Positions 9,058 through 18,920 of a DNA stretch of 41,614 nucleotides are shown piece by piece. The stretch is taken from contig JAJDDT010000103.1 in the NCBI GenBank assembly GCA_029260165.1, positions 1 to 41,614 on the forward strand, in the 5' to 3' direction. The notes beneath the pieces were generated by a model. The model worked only from the letters and a program-made list of their open reading frames with translations, had not been told where the DNA came from and ran no database searches. Position 1 is the stretch's first letter; the number at the start of each line of letters is the position of its first letter. This DNA comes from Phycisphaerae bacterium. Lineage in GTDB: Bacteria > Planctomycetota > Phycisphaerae > UBA1845. The position numbers and the translations under genes were made by a program.

Positions 9058-10471
9058 GGACGATAATGCCCATGTGAATACGCAGTTGCACAACTTCATT
9101 CCCGGACGCACAATAAACACCCGCGTGAAAGACGAATCCCGACATTCGCATTCAGCCTGGTGGAAGGTGCTGTCGGCTCCCTGGGTGGGTGTCGTTTCGC
9201 CGTCGTGGGCGTGTTCGACGCTCGACGGAGCGCGTACGACGACGATTGTTATCCTGGCCTTCATTCTGGCGGCGGTTTGGTCGTTCGTTGGGTTTCTCTC
9301 GACGCTGTTCTGGTTTGGGATCGAACGCAAGCTGGTCGATGGCAAGACTCAAATCGTGATCCGATCCATCGGGGACGTCTGGTACGGCTGGCAATTGGAG
9401 GGTTGGTTCGGAACGGGTGGACACGTCGGGCTTGTCTGCGTGACCGTGTTTGTCGTTGTGATGCTGGTTGTCGCAGCCATGCATGTTGTTTCGATTCATC
9501 GAACGAGCGGTTTTCAGGGCTTGCTTTGCTCGTACGGACGATCGATTCGGGCGGTGTTGGCGATCGGTGGCTGGGTGGTGATACTGAGCGCCGTACTGGG
9601 AAACTTCGTGGGCATCGCACGCCATCAGTTCATGATCGTGCTACCCAAGGAGCCTTCGTTGGCGATGGTCCTCGCCTGGGTTGTCGCTGCGACGTCGGCG
9701 TGTTTTCTCACACTGCGCATGAGCAGATGCACAGCGTTGCTGCGTGACAGGATCAGCCCCACCCTTCCACCGCGGTGCGAAACCTGCGGATACGATCTTT
9801 CCCATACGGACATGAACGGTCGCTGCCAGGAGTGCGGCGATCCCTGTACCCATTCGATCGGCAGGAACCGCATTCGACAGGGTTGGGCGTGGCAGTCGAA
9901 ACCAACCGCCTGGCGATGGATGGTGACCACGTTCCACGTCGTGTTCGGGCCGACTCACTTTTACAGTCGTTTGTCAGTCCGCCGGGACAGCGACGAACAC
10001 GTCCTGTTCGGTCGTATTCATCTGTTTGTAATAGCGATGATGGCGGCGACGTGGATATTCTGCATGCTCTCATTTGCAGACGGATCGTCCCAAACCACTG
10101 TGACCGTCGTCTCTCTGGTTGTGTTTCTCGTACCCATTTTCGGGTGGCTGACGCATCGCGTGGTCATGATGGCTTGCACCGGCGTGTTGCTGACGACGAA
10201 CCCTCCGGAAGATTTCCGATGGGCGTGGGTGGCGATGTGCTACGAGACGGCGTTTCTCTGGTGCTTCTGTGCGGTCGGGGGTTGCTTCATCACCGGCGGT
10301 GTTCTCAGTCGCGAGTTTCGCGAAATCGTCAGGTCTGTTGCAGCATACCTGCCGGTCATTGCGCCACCGCCCGATTTGATTCTGCTCCTGATGCTTGAAC
10401 TGTTGCTCGCGGTCGTCTGGATCTGGCGGATGAATCGTGTCGTCGCAGCCATCCGATTCAACAACAGCTAA
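8825..10471 (+). CDS. Multi-pass membrane protein with a CxxCGYDL zinc ribbon
   Basis: The open frame codes for up to 548 residues, but the first 100 or so are low in family character and have no ribosome site. The true start may be later, for example GTG at 9125, just before WWKVLSAPW. The body has three membrane segments, then CETCGYDLSHTDMNGRCQEC, a CxxC...CxxC zinc ribbon of the kind that ends or divides many planctomycete membrane proteins, then four or so further hydrophobic segments. The function is unknown. Four cysteines in two pairs are intact, so metal binding is likely. Confidence 0.7.
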   Translation: MAELPRKPVTLNTDALFVASGDVIFSHFLLAAVLAETAGDVTTPTVKEISANAKKNSKKPPVLLCECKIPKNGVGPGLDDNAHVNTQLHNFIPGRTINTRVKDESRHSHSAWWKVLSAPWVGVVSPSWACSTLDGARTTTIVILAFILAAVWSFVGFLSTLFWFGIERKLVDGKTQIVIRSIGDVWYGWQLEGWFGTGGHVGLVCVTVFVVVMLVVAAMHVVSIHRTSGFQGLLCSYGRSIRAVLAIGGWVVILSAVLGNFVGIARHQFMIVLPKEPSLAMVLAWVVAATSACFLTLRMSRCTALLRDRISPTLPPRCETCGYDLSHTDMNGRCQECGDPCTHSIGRNRIRQGWAWQSKPTAWRWMVTTFHVVFGPTHFYSRLSVRRDSDEHVLFGRIHLFVIAMMAATWIFCMLSFADGSSQTTVTVVSLVVFLVPIFGWLTHRVVMMACTGVLLTTNPPEDFRWAWVAMCYETAFLWCFCAVGGCFITGGVLSREFREIVRSVAAYLPVIAPPPDLILLLMLELLLAVVWIWRMNRVVAAIRFNNS

Positions 10472-10489
10472 ACGACGATTTTTCGATTT

Positions 10490-11320
10490 CTACGCATGAG
10501 CGCCGGTCCGGAGTTTTTCGACCAGCTTGCGGACGCGCGGACCATCGACCGGTTGCTGCCAGTCCCCTTTTTTCTTGCAGGCAGACCCGACGAGCAGGAC
10601 GTCCGCCAACCGCCCCAGCGAGACGATGTTGGACAGGTTCACACCCGATCCAATGACAACGCGCACGCCAAGGCCGGTGACGGCTTCGACATCATTTTCA
10701 CTCGGTGCGACACCGGTGTGCGACCCGGTCACAATCACCCCGTCGGCGCGGCAATAAACCGCCCCCTTCGCTTGCTCCCGAATGGTCAGATCGGACGTCA
10801 ACGCGTTAGCACAATGTTTCTTCTTGATGTCGGTCCAGACCTCGACACGGTCAGCCCTGATATGCGCCCGGCGTCGCAAAATGTTCGCAGCGTCGCCCTG
10901 AATGATGCCTTCGTCCGCCACATGCGCGTACACGAACCCTTCGGCACGGATAAAATCGAGATCGCAGGTGGCAGCCACATCGACGGCGGCGATGTCCGCA
11001 CCCGCGAGAATCTGGATACCGATGGGAATATCATACAATTTGCGAACGTCGGCTGCGACAACGGACATCCCCGCCACCGTACCCGCGTCAACGGACGATC
11101 GTTGATAAGGCGTGTCGTGCGTGTTTTCGATGAGCAGTCCGTCAACCCCACCTTCGACATACTTTTCCGCGTCGCGAAGAGCCTGATCGCGAACCGCACG
11201 CATCCTGCCATCCCACCGCGGGCTACCGCAAAGCGGAGACAGATGGACGCAACCGATGAAAACGCATTTCCGACGATTCAACTTCGCCAGCCGCTTGTTC
11301 ACGTTCGCCTTCGATAACAT
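10490..11320 (-). CDS. BtpA/SgcQ family TIM-barrel protein
   Basis: This 276-residue cytoplasmic protein has the BtpA-family plan. It begins FIGCVHLSPLCGSP and continues with a DGLLIENTHDTPY stretch and GVIVTGSHTG near the phosphate-binding end of the barrel. BtpA is known in cyanobacteria as a photosystem I biogenesis factor, and SgcQ is an enterobacterial homologue of unknown reaction. There is no sign of photosynthesis here, so a sugar- or nucleotide-related enzymatic role is more likely, but the substrate is unknown. It is convergent with the membrane protein gene ending at 10471, with no clear terminator between them. Confidence 0.88.
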   Translation of the reverse strand: MLSKANVNKRLAKLNRRKCVFIGCVHLSPLCGSPRWDGRMRAVRDQALRDAEKYVEGGVDGLLIENTHDTPYQRSSVDAGTVAGMSVVAADVRKLYDIPIGIQILAGADIAAVDVAATCDLDFIRAEGFVYAHVADEGIIQGDAANILRRRAHIRADRVEVWTDIKKKHCANALTSDLTIREQAKGAVYCRADGVIVTGSHTGVAPSENDVEAVTGLGVRVVIGSGVNLSNIVSLGRLADVLLVGSACKKKGDWQQPVDGPRVRKLVEKLRTGAHA

Positions 11321-11367
11321 GAGGCGAACGTTACGCGATCACACCGGATTTGAACACCGAAGCGAAT

Positions 11368-12090
11368 CTACAGTTCGGCCATTTTCTCGCGAATGGCGTA
11401 GCGCATCAGGTCTGTCGAATTCCTGAGACCGAGCTTGTCAAGCAGTCGCGCTCTGTGGTACTGAATCGTGCTCTTCGAAATACCAAAAACCGTCGCCAAC
11501 TTCGCCGTTGATGCGACATTGACCATCGCAGCGAGGAGTTGCCGTTGCCGCTCGGTGAGATCGCTCCCGCGTACGATGTCCGAGTCGCGCAAGCCGGGCT
11601 TCAGTCTGGCAACAATCGACGGACCGAAAAACGTCTTACCCTCGACAGCTGATCGAACCGCACTGACAACCACCGACGGGGGATCATAAGCGGACACGAT
11701 GTGGCGAACGTTCAGTTCCAACGTCTGTGCAATCAGATAATCTCGAACCTCATGCAGAAACACGATTCGAGGCGCCTCGACATTCCTGGGGGTCGCAACG
11801 CGAACCGCCACGGGACAATCGTTATCAGAGACAGGGACTCCGAGGATGACGACGTCAAGCCGCTGACCACCACCGGGCAGGGGCAGTTTGTCGGCGAGAG
11901 CGTCAGACAGCAGCAGACCCAGGCCCCTCTGCCTGTTGATGATGGCTGCGAGCGACTCGCGCATCATCATGACGGGATCAACGACCGCAACGCTGATCAA
12001 CCTGGCAGGACCGCGCGATCGCGATCGAACCCGCTCAACGGCTCGCGGAACCCTGAAACCCAGTTGCGCTTTTTCGGATACCTCATGCAT
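11368..12090 (-). CDS. LuxR-family transcription regulator with degenerate receiver
   Basis: This 240-residue protein has a receiver-like domain at about residues 31-150 and a LuxR-type helix-turn-helix at about residues 174-240. The helix-turn-helix is the strong part (LTERQRQLLAAMVN, ATVFGISKSTIQYHRARLL). The receiver lacks the phosphate-accepting Asp: the strand LDVVILG has Gly84 where Asp is expected, and the acid pocket has VDP instead of a DD pair. It cannot be phosphorylated in the usual way and is probably controlled by dimerisation or a ligand. No kinase is adjacent. The upstream gene on the opposite side is far enough away that the regulator appears to be transcribed alone. Confidence 0.85.
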   Translation of the reverse strand: MHEVSEKAQLGFRVPRAVERVRSRSRGPARLISVAVVDPVMMMRESLAAIINRQRGLGLLLSDALADKLPLPGGGQRLDVVILGVPVSDNDCPVAVRVATPRNVEAPRIVFLHEVRDYLIAQTLELNVRHIVSAYDPPSVVVSAVRSAVEGKTFFGPSIVARLKPGLRDSDIVRGSDLTERQRQLLAAMVNVASTAKLATVFGISKSTIQYHRARLLDKLGLRNSTDLMRYAIREKMAEL

Positions 12091-12188
12091 GGAAAATCAC
12101 CATCCCGACGACTCATTGGCCAACCGTCGTACCGTGACAGACACACCTGCTCAACGTCCAATCGAGAATATTTCGCACAACGGTGGTG

Positions 12189-13523
12189 TCATTTTTTGAC
12201 AGCGATGCAATACAGGTGTGATGACGAGCGGATGAACACCTTCCCGTTGATGACGCACAACGACGAAATCGTGTACCCATCGTCCAGCCTGTTGGTGGCC
12301 AGGGTCCTGAACGCACCACCAGCCGCCAGAACCGTCGTGACTGCGGACTCGTTGGTGATGTACAGTTTTCCGTCGGCGAGAATGGGCGACGCACTGACGG
12401 TGCCGATGGCGGTCCGCTCAGGCCCCCATATTGTCGCACCCGTCCCGGCATCGAGACAGGAGGCAACCCCACGATCGCTCACGAGATAGATGTACTTACC
12501 GTCGCAAACCGGCGAGGGCACGTCGGGGGCGGCTTTGCCTTCGTATTTCCAGACGATTCCGTCGTTGTCCGCTTTCGGACCATCGCCGCGAAGTACCAGA
12601 AAAGGTTTGACACGCGTCGGAGCGTAAACCAATCCGTTCATCGCGATCGGAGACGCAACGATGCGGTAATTCCTCGCCTTGTTCGGATTCAACCCGCCGA
12701 TTCGCCACAGTTCTGCACCCGTCTCCAAATGGTGCGCCGTGACGTAGTCTGCCCCGGTCACAATCAGGAATTCCTTCCCATCGGAATTCAACACGACCGG
12801 TGTTGTGTAGGCATCCGGCGCTTCGGCTGGCGCGTCGGAGAGACGGTCGATCTTCCAAATCGTCTTACCCGTGTCAGCCTCAAGCGCGAGCAGGTAAGAC
12901 GGATCATCCGTGACCGCGCCGTGCAAAACCTGAATGAACAACCTGTCCTCATGCAACAGCGGCGACGAGGCATAACCCCAATACAAACCGAATTTTACGT
13001 AGTCAGCCTGCAAATCACGGCGCCAGACCTCTTTGCCATCCATATCGAATTGCGCAACAACACCCGTCCCGCTCATCGCCCAAACGTGTCGTCCATCGGT
13101 CACCGGCGAAGGCGACCCCATATTCTGTTTTCCGTACAACGTATTGTTGGAACACAACTTCCGCTGCCAGATTTTTCGTCCGTTGCGCACATCAAAACAC
13201 ATGACCAGAATATCCGGACCACCGGGTTGGTTCCGACCCCCACGCGGGAATTTGCGGACGACGCTTCCGTCCTGATCGCCTTCAATCGGCGCGGACGGCG
13301 TGGTCAGAAACAGACGATCACCCCAGACGACCGGTGTCGATCCACCCCATGAAGGTAGCGGAACCTTCCAGGCGATGTTCTTTTCCTCCGACCACTCGGT
13401 GGCAAGATCGCGAGCCTGCGACACGCCGTTGTGATCAGGACCGCGCCATTGAGGCCAATGCATGTCCGCCGGAGCGTCCGATAACGACACCACGCTCAAC
13501 AGAACAAGACAAATTCGCACCAT
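12189..13523 (-). CDS. Exported PQQ-type beta-propeller protein
   Basis: This 444-residue protein has a short signal peptide (VLLSVVSLSDAPA) and then repeated blades with the PQQ/BamB motif, such as DVRNGRKIWQ, DADGKEVWRR-like, ADTGKTIWK, ETGAELWRIGG and DAGTGATIWG. The opening WPQWRGPDHNGVS is common in planctomycete PQQ-like proteins. It has about seven or eight blades. It is probably a secreted or periplasmic binding or scaffold protein; a dehydrogenase role would need PQQ ligands that I do not see. It stands alone, divergent from the LolA-like gene at 13711. Confidence 0.88.
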   Translation of the reverse strand: MVRICLVLLSVVSLSDAPADMHWPQWRGPDHNGVSQARDLATEWSEEKNIAWKVPLPSWGGSTPVVWGDRLFLTTPSAPIEGDQDGSVVRKFPRGGRNQPGGPDILVMCFDVRNGRKIWQRKLCSNNTLYGKQNMGSPSPVTDGRHVWAMSGTGVVAQFDMDGKEVWRRDLQADYVKFGLYWGYASSPLLHEDRLFIQVLHGAVTDDPSYLLALEADTGKTIWKIDRLSDAPAEAPDAYTTPVVLNSDGKEFLIVTGADYVTAHHLETGAELWRIGGLNPNKARNYRIVASPIAMNGLVYAPTRVKPFLVLRGDGPKADNDGIVWKYEGKAAPDVPSPVCDGKYIYLVSDRGVASCLDAGTGATIWGPERTAIGTVSASPILADGKLYITNESAVTTVLAAGGAFRTLATNRLDDGYTISSLCVINGKVFIRSSSHLYCIAVKK

Positions 13524-13710
13524 CGCAATATCCTCTCAAAAAGCGGGACCACCGTTCCGATCAGGTTAACCGGCGGAACGATATTCTGCCACGAACGAAC
13601 CAGACACCCGGACAGGTCCAGACATTTGCATCGAACACGGGACAGCTTTACGATCATGGACCGCGACGGAAGCGAGCCGTCGAAAAATCCGCACACGATG
13701 GAGAACAGCC

Positions 13711-14430
13711 GTGGCTTTGCGAACGTTCATGATCCTGGGATTGACGGCGTCGATGGTGATCGCCGACGAACCCAAACGAACGGTTGAACAACTTGAAAAC
13801 GAGATCAAATCGAAGCTTTCCAGGGTCAAATCCCTCAAGGCGACGCTGATCATCGATACGGAGATGGTATTCGACGAATATCGATATCAATCGTTCGACA
13901 GCGGCACCTTTGAATACGTCGTCAAAAAGGGCAACACTGTTTTTCGCAAGGAACTAACAACATACGAAGTCAGCGAAGCCCAGGACAAACGCTCCGAAAA
14001 GCACGGCTCACACCTGACCATCTCTGACGGGAAGATGAGTTTCGGTGTACGCGAAGTGCGCAACAAACAAACCGCCTACAAGATGAAGCAACTCGAACAG
14101 TATGGCACCGACCCGTTCATGGAGCTTCGGACAAACGGGGACATCACCGTTCGACCCGACGCAAAGGTGGATGACCACGACTGCCATGTGGTCCGCACAA
14201 CACCGACCGCAGCCCACGGTGACACGACCATCAGCGGATATGTGAACTATTTTTTCGACAAAAAGCTCGGTGTTCTGCGCAGGTACACCGCGTACGGACC
14301 CGAAAATCAGCAGATGCGTGTCGTAACATTCTCGGAATTCAAAATCAACGAACCAATCGACCCCGAACGGCTCAAATTCAAACCACCCGTCGGTGTGTCG
14401 ATCGTCGATCTCACCAAATACGGAAACTAA
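13711..14430 (+). CDS. LolA-like exported protein
   Basis: This 239-residue protein starts with GTG, preceded by GGAG about seven bases upstream. A signal peptide (FMILGLTASMVIA) is followed by an amphipathic coil (VEQLENEIKSKL) and a beta-rich domain ending FKINEPIDPERLKFKPPVGV, a shape seen in outer membrane lipoprotein-sorting (LolA/DUF2092-like) proteins. It may carry a lipid or lipoprotein ligand across the periplasm. Its TAA stop overlaps the TAG stop of the convergent S9 peptidase gene by three bases. Confidence 0.7.
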   Translation: MALRTFMILGLTASMVIADEPKRTVEQLENEIKSKLSRVKSLKATLIIDTEMVFDEYRYQSFDSGTFEYVVKKGNTVFRKELTTYEVSEAQDKRSEKHGSHLTISDGKMSFGVREVRNKQTAYKMKQLEQYGTDPFMELRTNGDITVRPDAKVDDHDCHVVRTTPTAAHGDTTISGYVNYFFDKKLGVLRRYTAYGPENQQMRVVTFSEFKINEPIDPERLKFKPPVGVSIVDLTKYGN

Positions 14431-16520
14431 TCGACACCCGCCTCAGGCTCGTCCGGGCTTTGCTCCGATCCGCCGAGCACATGGTGCTCGAACCATTTGA
14501 GATCCCATTCCATCTTGGCTTTGCGATGCTTGTAGGTCGTCAGACCATGCCCCTCACCCGGATAGACAACCAGTTCCGTCGGCACCTTGATGTAGTGATA
14601 AAGACTTCGGAACAGACCCCGGCTGTGACCCGGTGGACAACGTGGATCGTTCTCCCCAACGTGGATCAACGTGGGCGTCGTGACCTTGTCCACGTTGTAC
14701 AGCGGCGAACTCTTCTGCAATCGGTCCGTCGTCCACGGAAGCCCCTTGCTGAAATTGATCACATGCCCGGGCGTGTCCTCGGTCAGCCATTGAAGCGTCG
14801 TGTCGAACACACCCGCCCCACTGCTCGCTGCCTTGAACCGCGTCGTGTTGGTGATCATGCAGTTGGTCAGAAACCCACCATTGCTCCACCCCATGACGGC
14901 CAGTTTATCAGGGTCGGCCACCCCGCGCTCGATCATCGCGTCAACACCAGAGAGGATGTCCTGCACATCGATGTCGTTCTTCCTGCCAATCAAATCCGCC
15001 AGAAACCTGTCACCGTACCCCGTTGAACCACGATAGTTGGGACTGAATAGTGCCCACCCCCTGGCTGGAAACAACGCACGACCGTAGATCCAGAATCGAA
15101 GTTCAAACTGTGTCGACGACGTCGGTCCCCCGTGCAACTCCACAACCATCGGCAGACGCTCACCCGGCTTGTAATCCGGCGGCAATTCGAGAATGCCCTC
15201 GCATTCGATCCCGTCGTTGCTCTTCCACCTGACGATTTCAATCTGCGGCAACTTCCAGGAATCCACCTGCGGATTGATGTTCGTCAGTCGAATCGGATCA
15301 CGACGTTCACCCCTGGCAGGCCATAGAAAAAGATCCGGCGTGTGATTGATCGTTCCCATGATCGCGACCATCTGCTGTCCGTCTCTGGAAAACGCAAAAC
15401 TCTTCACCGAAACATCCCCAGGCGTGATCGTGGCTGGCCGCCCCTGCGTACCACCGCCGACACCGAGTAGACACATCACACGCGTCCGCGCGTGGTCGTC
15501 TGCCGCAAAACAAAAGTCCCGCGTTCCAGGCAGCCACCTCATCTGTCCACTGACGTAAACCTCGTTCGGTCGCGTCAATCTGTGCGTGGCTGTGTGCCCA
15601 TCGTCGTCGAACTCCGCCACATAAACCTCACCGGAATATCCGTCAAAATCGACCCGAAACGCAACCGCCCTGCTGTCGTCCGCCCAGGTCAATCCCAGAA
15701 TCCACCCATAAGGCGACGGCGCATCAGCGCGCCACTGCTTGTCCGGCAGCGTCGTTGTTTCCCCGGATTTGGCATCATGGATATCAACATGCGACCACCC
15801 CTCGTTTGTGATCAGCTCCGCCGTCGGGGTCGTGATCATGGCGATATACCGCTCGTCCGGCGAGACATGAAATTCACCGATCACGCGCTGCTCATCGACG
15901 ATTTTTCGCTCCCGCCAGGAGGTCAGATCCAGCTTCCATATCTGCGAATACTTCACCACGCCATGCCCATACTCGAGCGAATCAAACTCCTCGCGCAGCT
16001 CGTTCCATCGATCCTCAGCCACGTTCTTCTTCTTCGTCGCAAAATAGATCGATTTCCCGTCGGCTGAGAGTTCGTATCCGTTGATACCATCCTTGACCCG
16101 CGTCACAGGCTGAACGTCGCCGCCATGTGAACCGATACGCCACACCTGCGTCTTGCCGTTGTAGGGTGGCTTGTCACCACCATCGCGTTTTCGCGAGCTG
16201 GTGAAATAGATCCATTTCCCGTCCGGGCTCCAGTGCGGCGAACCGACTGAAGACGTGTCAAATGTGAGGCGTTCCCGTTCTTGTGACACGACTGAAACAA
16301 TCCAGAGATCGCGAATTCGGCCATCCTCGGATTTGTCCCATCGCGACTCAACGTAGACAACGGAAAGTCCGTCGGGCGACATTTCCATCGCACCAATGCC
16401 CGCAATCGTGAAGTAGTCGTCCGACTCCAACACGTGATCACGAACCAGCGCATCCGCTGCCCACAAAGGACCAATCCCCAACGCAGCCACCGCAAATCCG
16501 AAAATGAAACCCGGTCTCAT
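14427..16520 (-). CDS. S9-family serine peptidase (prolyl oligopeptidase/acylaminoacyl type)
   Basis: This 697-residue exported enzyme has a signal peptide (FIFGFAVAALGIGPLWA), an N-terminal beta-propeller with several PDG blades (LSADGKSIYF, VSPDERYIAMI, WSPDGKWIYF), and a C-terminal alpha/beta hydrolase. The catalytic triad is visible as Ser in MGWSNGGF, Asp in VGENDPRCPP and His in YPGEGHGL. It likely trims short peptides outside the cytoplasm. The Met at 16520 is preferred because AGAGGG stands before it and the signal peptide follows; an extension to 16622 is polar and has no ribosome site. The length fits S9C-type enzymes. Confidence 0.93.
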   Translation of the reverse strand: MRPGFIFGFAVAALGIGPLWAADALVRDHVLESDDYFTIAGIGAMEMSPDGLSVVYVESRWDKSEDGRIRDLWIVSVVSQERERLTFDTSSVGSPHWSPDGKWIYFTSSRKRDGGDKPPYNGKTQVWRIGSHGGDVQPVTRVKDGINGYELSADGKSIYFATKKKNVAEDRWNELREEFDSLEYGHGVVKYSQIWKLDLTSWRERKIVDEQRVIGEFHVSPDERYIAMITTPTAELITNEGWSHVDIHDAKSGETTTLPDKQWRADAPSPYGWILGLTWADDSRAVAFRVDFDGYSGEVYVAEFDDDGHTATHRLTRPNEVYVSGQMRWLPGTRDFCFAADDHARTRVMCLLGVGGGTQGRPATITPGDVSVKSFAFSRDGQQMVAIMGTINHTPDLFLWPARGERRDPIRLTNINPQVDSWKLPQIEIVRWKSNDGIECEGILELPPDYKPGERLPMVVELHGGPTSSTQFELRFWIYGRALFPARGWALFSPNYRGSTGYGDRFLADLIGRKNDIDVQDILSGVDAMIERGVADPDKLAVMGWSNGGFLTNCMITNTTRFKAASSGAGVFDTTLQWLTEDTPGHVINFSKGLPWTTDRLQKSSPLYNVDKVTTPTLIHVGENDPRCPPGHSRGLFRSLYHYIKVPTELVVYPGEGHGLTTYKHRKAKMEWDLKWFEHHVLGGSEQSPDEPEAGVD

Positions 16521-16801
16521 GAAATACCCTCTCGTCTTGTTCTTCGTGCGACACACCTGTCGAAAAATGTCGCCGGCATTGTTATCAACGGAGTCCAATC
16601 GCACAACAGGCGCAGACATCAACCATTCCGACCTCCCGACAGAAAAATACAGATTTCTCCCGCGATTTTGTTGAACCCAAAACGAGGATCATGCGTATCA
16701 TGGGTAAAGGGGACCGAATTGGTGCGGAATTACGGCCCCGGCGAGAAACTGCGGTCTCGTGGCATTGAACGCCACGAATGAACATGGAAGGAAAGGTACC
16801 C

Positions 16802-17602
16802 ATGACATACAAGCAGTTACAGAAAAATCCATGTGACATGGCTGCCCACCAGATGTGGTTTGTGCCCGACCGCCGAATTCGCACGGATTCCGCGGCCGAG
16901 ACAGCCATCTCGGTAGCCGGGTGGATCGCAACGGGCGAGGGTTTTGAGCAAAAACCCGACGAACAGACCCTGTTTCGAGCCTTGCACACCTGTGCGTGGC
17001 GCGCAACACGTCAGCCTCGCAAGGAGAAGGTGACCTGCAAGGAACGACACCTGTGGGCCAGGCGGTGGCGCAGCATCCGTGAACACAATGTCAGATCGAA
17101 CCTCGGACTCGCGTTCATGCTTCTCACCCGTTTTCCATCGCCGCAATCGTTTGAAGACGACATGCGCAGCGATGCGTTGATGGCATTGGGGCGGGCGGTT
17201 GAGCGATTCAATCCCTGGCGTGGGATCAAATTCAGCACATTCGCGTGTAACGTCATCGTGCGCGACCTCGTGCGACGATCGAAGTCGGCGGGTCGGCACC
17301 AACGCCTTTTCCCGACCCAACATGAAGCATGGCACGAGACGCCTCTGCCCTCGGATGATCCTCTACAGGAGCTTCGAGCCGACCGTTTACGGCGTACGCT
17401 GACGAACAATCTCGCGGAATTGACGGATATCGAGTCGGCGATCATTGCTCAACGGTTCCCACGCACGCACATGCAGAGGCAAACCCTCCAGGAGCTTGGC
17501 AACACCCTCGGCATGAGCAAGGAACGCGTCCGCCAGATCGAAATGCGCGCGATCGACAAGATTCGCGACATCCTCGACGAGGATCCGGCGTTGAAATCCT
17601 GA
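16802..17602 (+). CDS. RpoD-like sigma-70 family factor
   Basis: This 266-residue protein has region 2 (ERFNPWRGIKFSTFACNVI, with a core-binding and -10 recognition pattern) and region 4 (TLQELGNTLGMSKERVRQIE), the -35 helix-turn-helix. It lacks the long region 1 and is shorter than primary sigma factors, so it is an alternative factor of group 3 or related. The ATG at 16802 follows GGAAGGAAAGG at a good spacing; an in-frame ATG at 16778 is upstream of that site. A hairpin and T-run (17639-17675) follow the gene. The genes it controls are not evident here. Confidence 0.85.
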   Translation: MTYKQLQKNPCDMAAHQMWFVPDRRIRTDSAAETAISVAGWIATGEGFEQKPDEQTLFRALHTCAWRATRQPRKEKVTCKERHLWARRWRSIREHNVRSNLGLAFMLLTRFPSPQSFEDDMRSDALMALGRAVERFNPWRGIKFSTFACNVIVRDLVRRSKSAGRHQRLFPTQHEAWHETPLPSDDPLQELRADRLRRTLTNNLAELTDIESAIIAQRFPRTHMQRQTLQELGNTLGMSKERVRQIEMRAIDKIRDILDEDPALKS

Positions 17603-17638
17603 TTGCGGTCACCCCGTTCAAACAACATTCGATGTAAC

Positions 17639-17675
17639 AAGACCCCGCGACGATTTCGTCGCGGGGTCTTGTTTT
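17639..17675 (+). terminator. Intrinsic terminator between convergent genes
   Basis: Arms of 15 bases (17639-17653 and 17656-17670) form a perfect GC-rich stem with a very short loop, and GTTTTG follows on the plus strand. It ends the sigma-70-like gene. The stem is symmetrical, and it also lies 3' of the minus-strand gene that ends at 17700, so it may act in both directions. Confidence 0.9.
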
Positions 17676-17699
17676 GAAGCATCCTCGAAATCCACTGAC

Positions 17700-18920
17700 C
17701 TATTCGCCGTCAACGGTCGATTGACCCGATTCAACGGCCGTCGAAAAATTGAACATCGAACTGAATTGGCTCATGTCCAGCACGCGTGTGTTCGGTCCCT
17801 TCACTTTTTCGACATCCAGCATATCCGGATCAATTTCGCCGTCGCGAAAGTCCATCGCCAACACGCCCTTCTCATCGCCAAGGTCCACCAATTCCATCAA
17901 CAACACCTCACTCCCGTCCGGGTCGTACAGGATATGGAGCGTGCTTCCAACCAGAAAATCATCACCACCCCGCGAATCCTCATCGGAGACTAACCTGGAC
18001 TCCTCCACGACATACTCACCAGGCTCGATTCCCGTGATAAGCGTCGCCTCCTCATCCGTTCCTCCACTGAAACCGATCGTCAGTGTCGTCCGCGTCTCCA
18101 CATTAACACCCATCGGTGGTGCCACACCACCGCCCAATGCGCCATTCACGGCCTTCCCCAGCGATCGCACCGCATCATTGCTTTCGATCGCCAACGTCAT
18201 CAACACGGTTCCATCCTCCTGCGGCTCTATCGTTACACCGGTGTCGGATTGTTCCCTGACAAACTGCCGGATGGTTTCGATGATTTCAGGTCCACCGACG
18301 TCGATGGTCGAAATGAACCTACCGTTGTCTGCCCCGGTATTCGGAAACATGAGCAGCGTTTTACCCTTTGACGCAACGAACATGCTCGCCATCAATGCCA
18401 TCTGCGGATCGGCAATCGACAATTCGCGCACAAGCACCCAACCACCGGAGGGCTGGAACGCCACCGACGCGTCGATCGTAAAAACCCCGTCGTCACCGCC
18501 TCCGGGGGCGTGAACGTGGAAATCCCCAGCCACCACGTCTTCGGACAGGTAAATGGAACCCTCAACGGCGTTCCCGCCCCAGACGATGTTGTCAAATACG
18601 AGTTCCACAACACGCGCCCCCGCCACCTTCGCATCGAATTGGGCAAGGATATCCGCTGCACTGACCGATGACACTCCGCCCCACGGAACAATCAGGCCGA
18701 CCACCACCGCGATCGAAGCCGCTATTCCGCAAAATGACAGGATAGTCGGTCGCCTGAAAAAAGACCGCCTCAAGGTTTGCGACGACACATCTCCAGCCAG
18801 CATCTGTTCACACGCCTCCAAAACACGGGCACCGGGACCGTCGTCATGGACGTGCGAACCCGCAACGCGACGCACGTTGTCATCAAAGTGCTGACTCTGC
18901 TCATGGCCGAATTCGTTCAT
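17700..18920 (-). CDS. Membrane-anchored LolA-like protein, probable ECF partner
   Basis: This 406-residue protein has a cytoplasmic N-terminus of about 60 residues, one membrane segment (FCGIAASIAVVVGLIVPWGGV) and a large extracytoplasmic beta-rich domain. A membrane-spanning regulator with a cytoplasmic head that starts inside the end of an ECF sigma gene is the usual plan for an anti-sigma or sigma-control protein. I see no zinc anti-sigma HxxxCxxC motif in the head, so the sigma-binding role is inference. The start codon overlaps the sigma stop (18917-18920), indicating coupled translation. Confidence 0.72.
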   Translation of the reverse strand: MNEFGHEQSQHFDDNVRRVAGSHVHDDGPGARVLEACEQMLAGDVSSQTLRRSFFRRPTILSFCGIAASIAVVVGLIVPWGGVSSVSAADILAQFDAKVAGARVVELVFDNIVWGGNAVEGSIYLSEDVVAGDFHVHAPGGGDDGVFTIDASVAFQPSGGWVLVRELSIADPQMALMASMFVASKGKTLLMFPNTGADNGRFISTIDVGGPEIIETIRQFVREQSDTGVTIEPQEDGTVLMTLAIESNDAVRSLGKAVNGALGGGVAPPMGVNVETRTTLTIGFSGGTDEEATLITGIEPGEYVVEESRLVSDEDSRGGDDFLVGSTLHILYDPDGSEVLLMELVDLGDEKGVLAMDFRDGEIDPDMLDVEKVKGPNTRVLDMSQFSSMFNFSTAVESGQSTVDGE

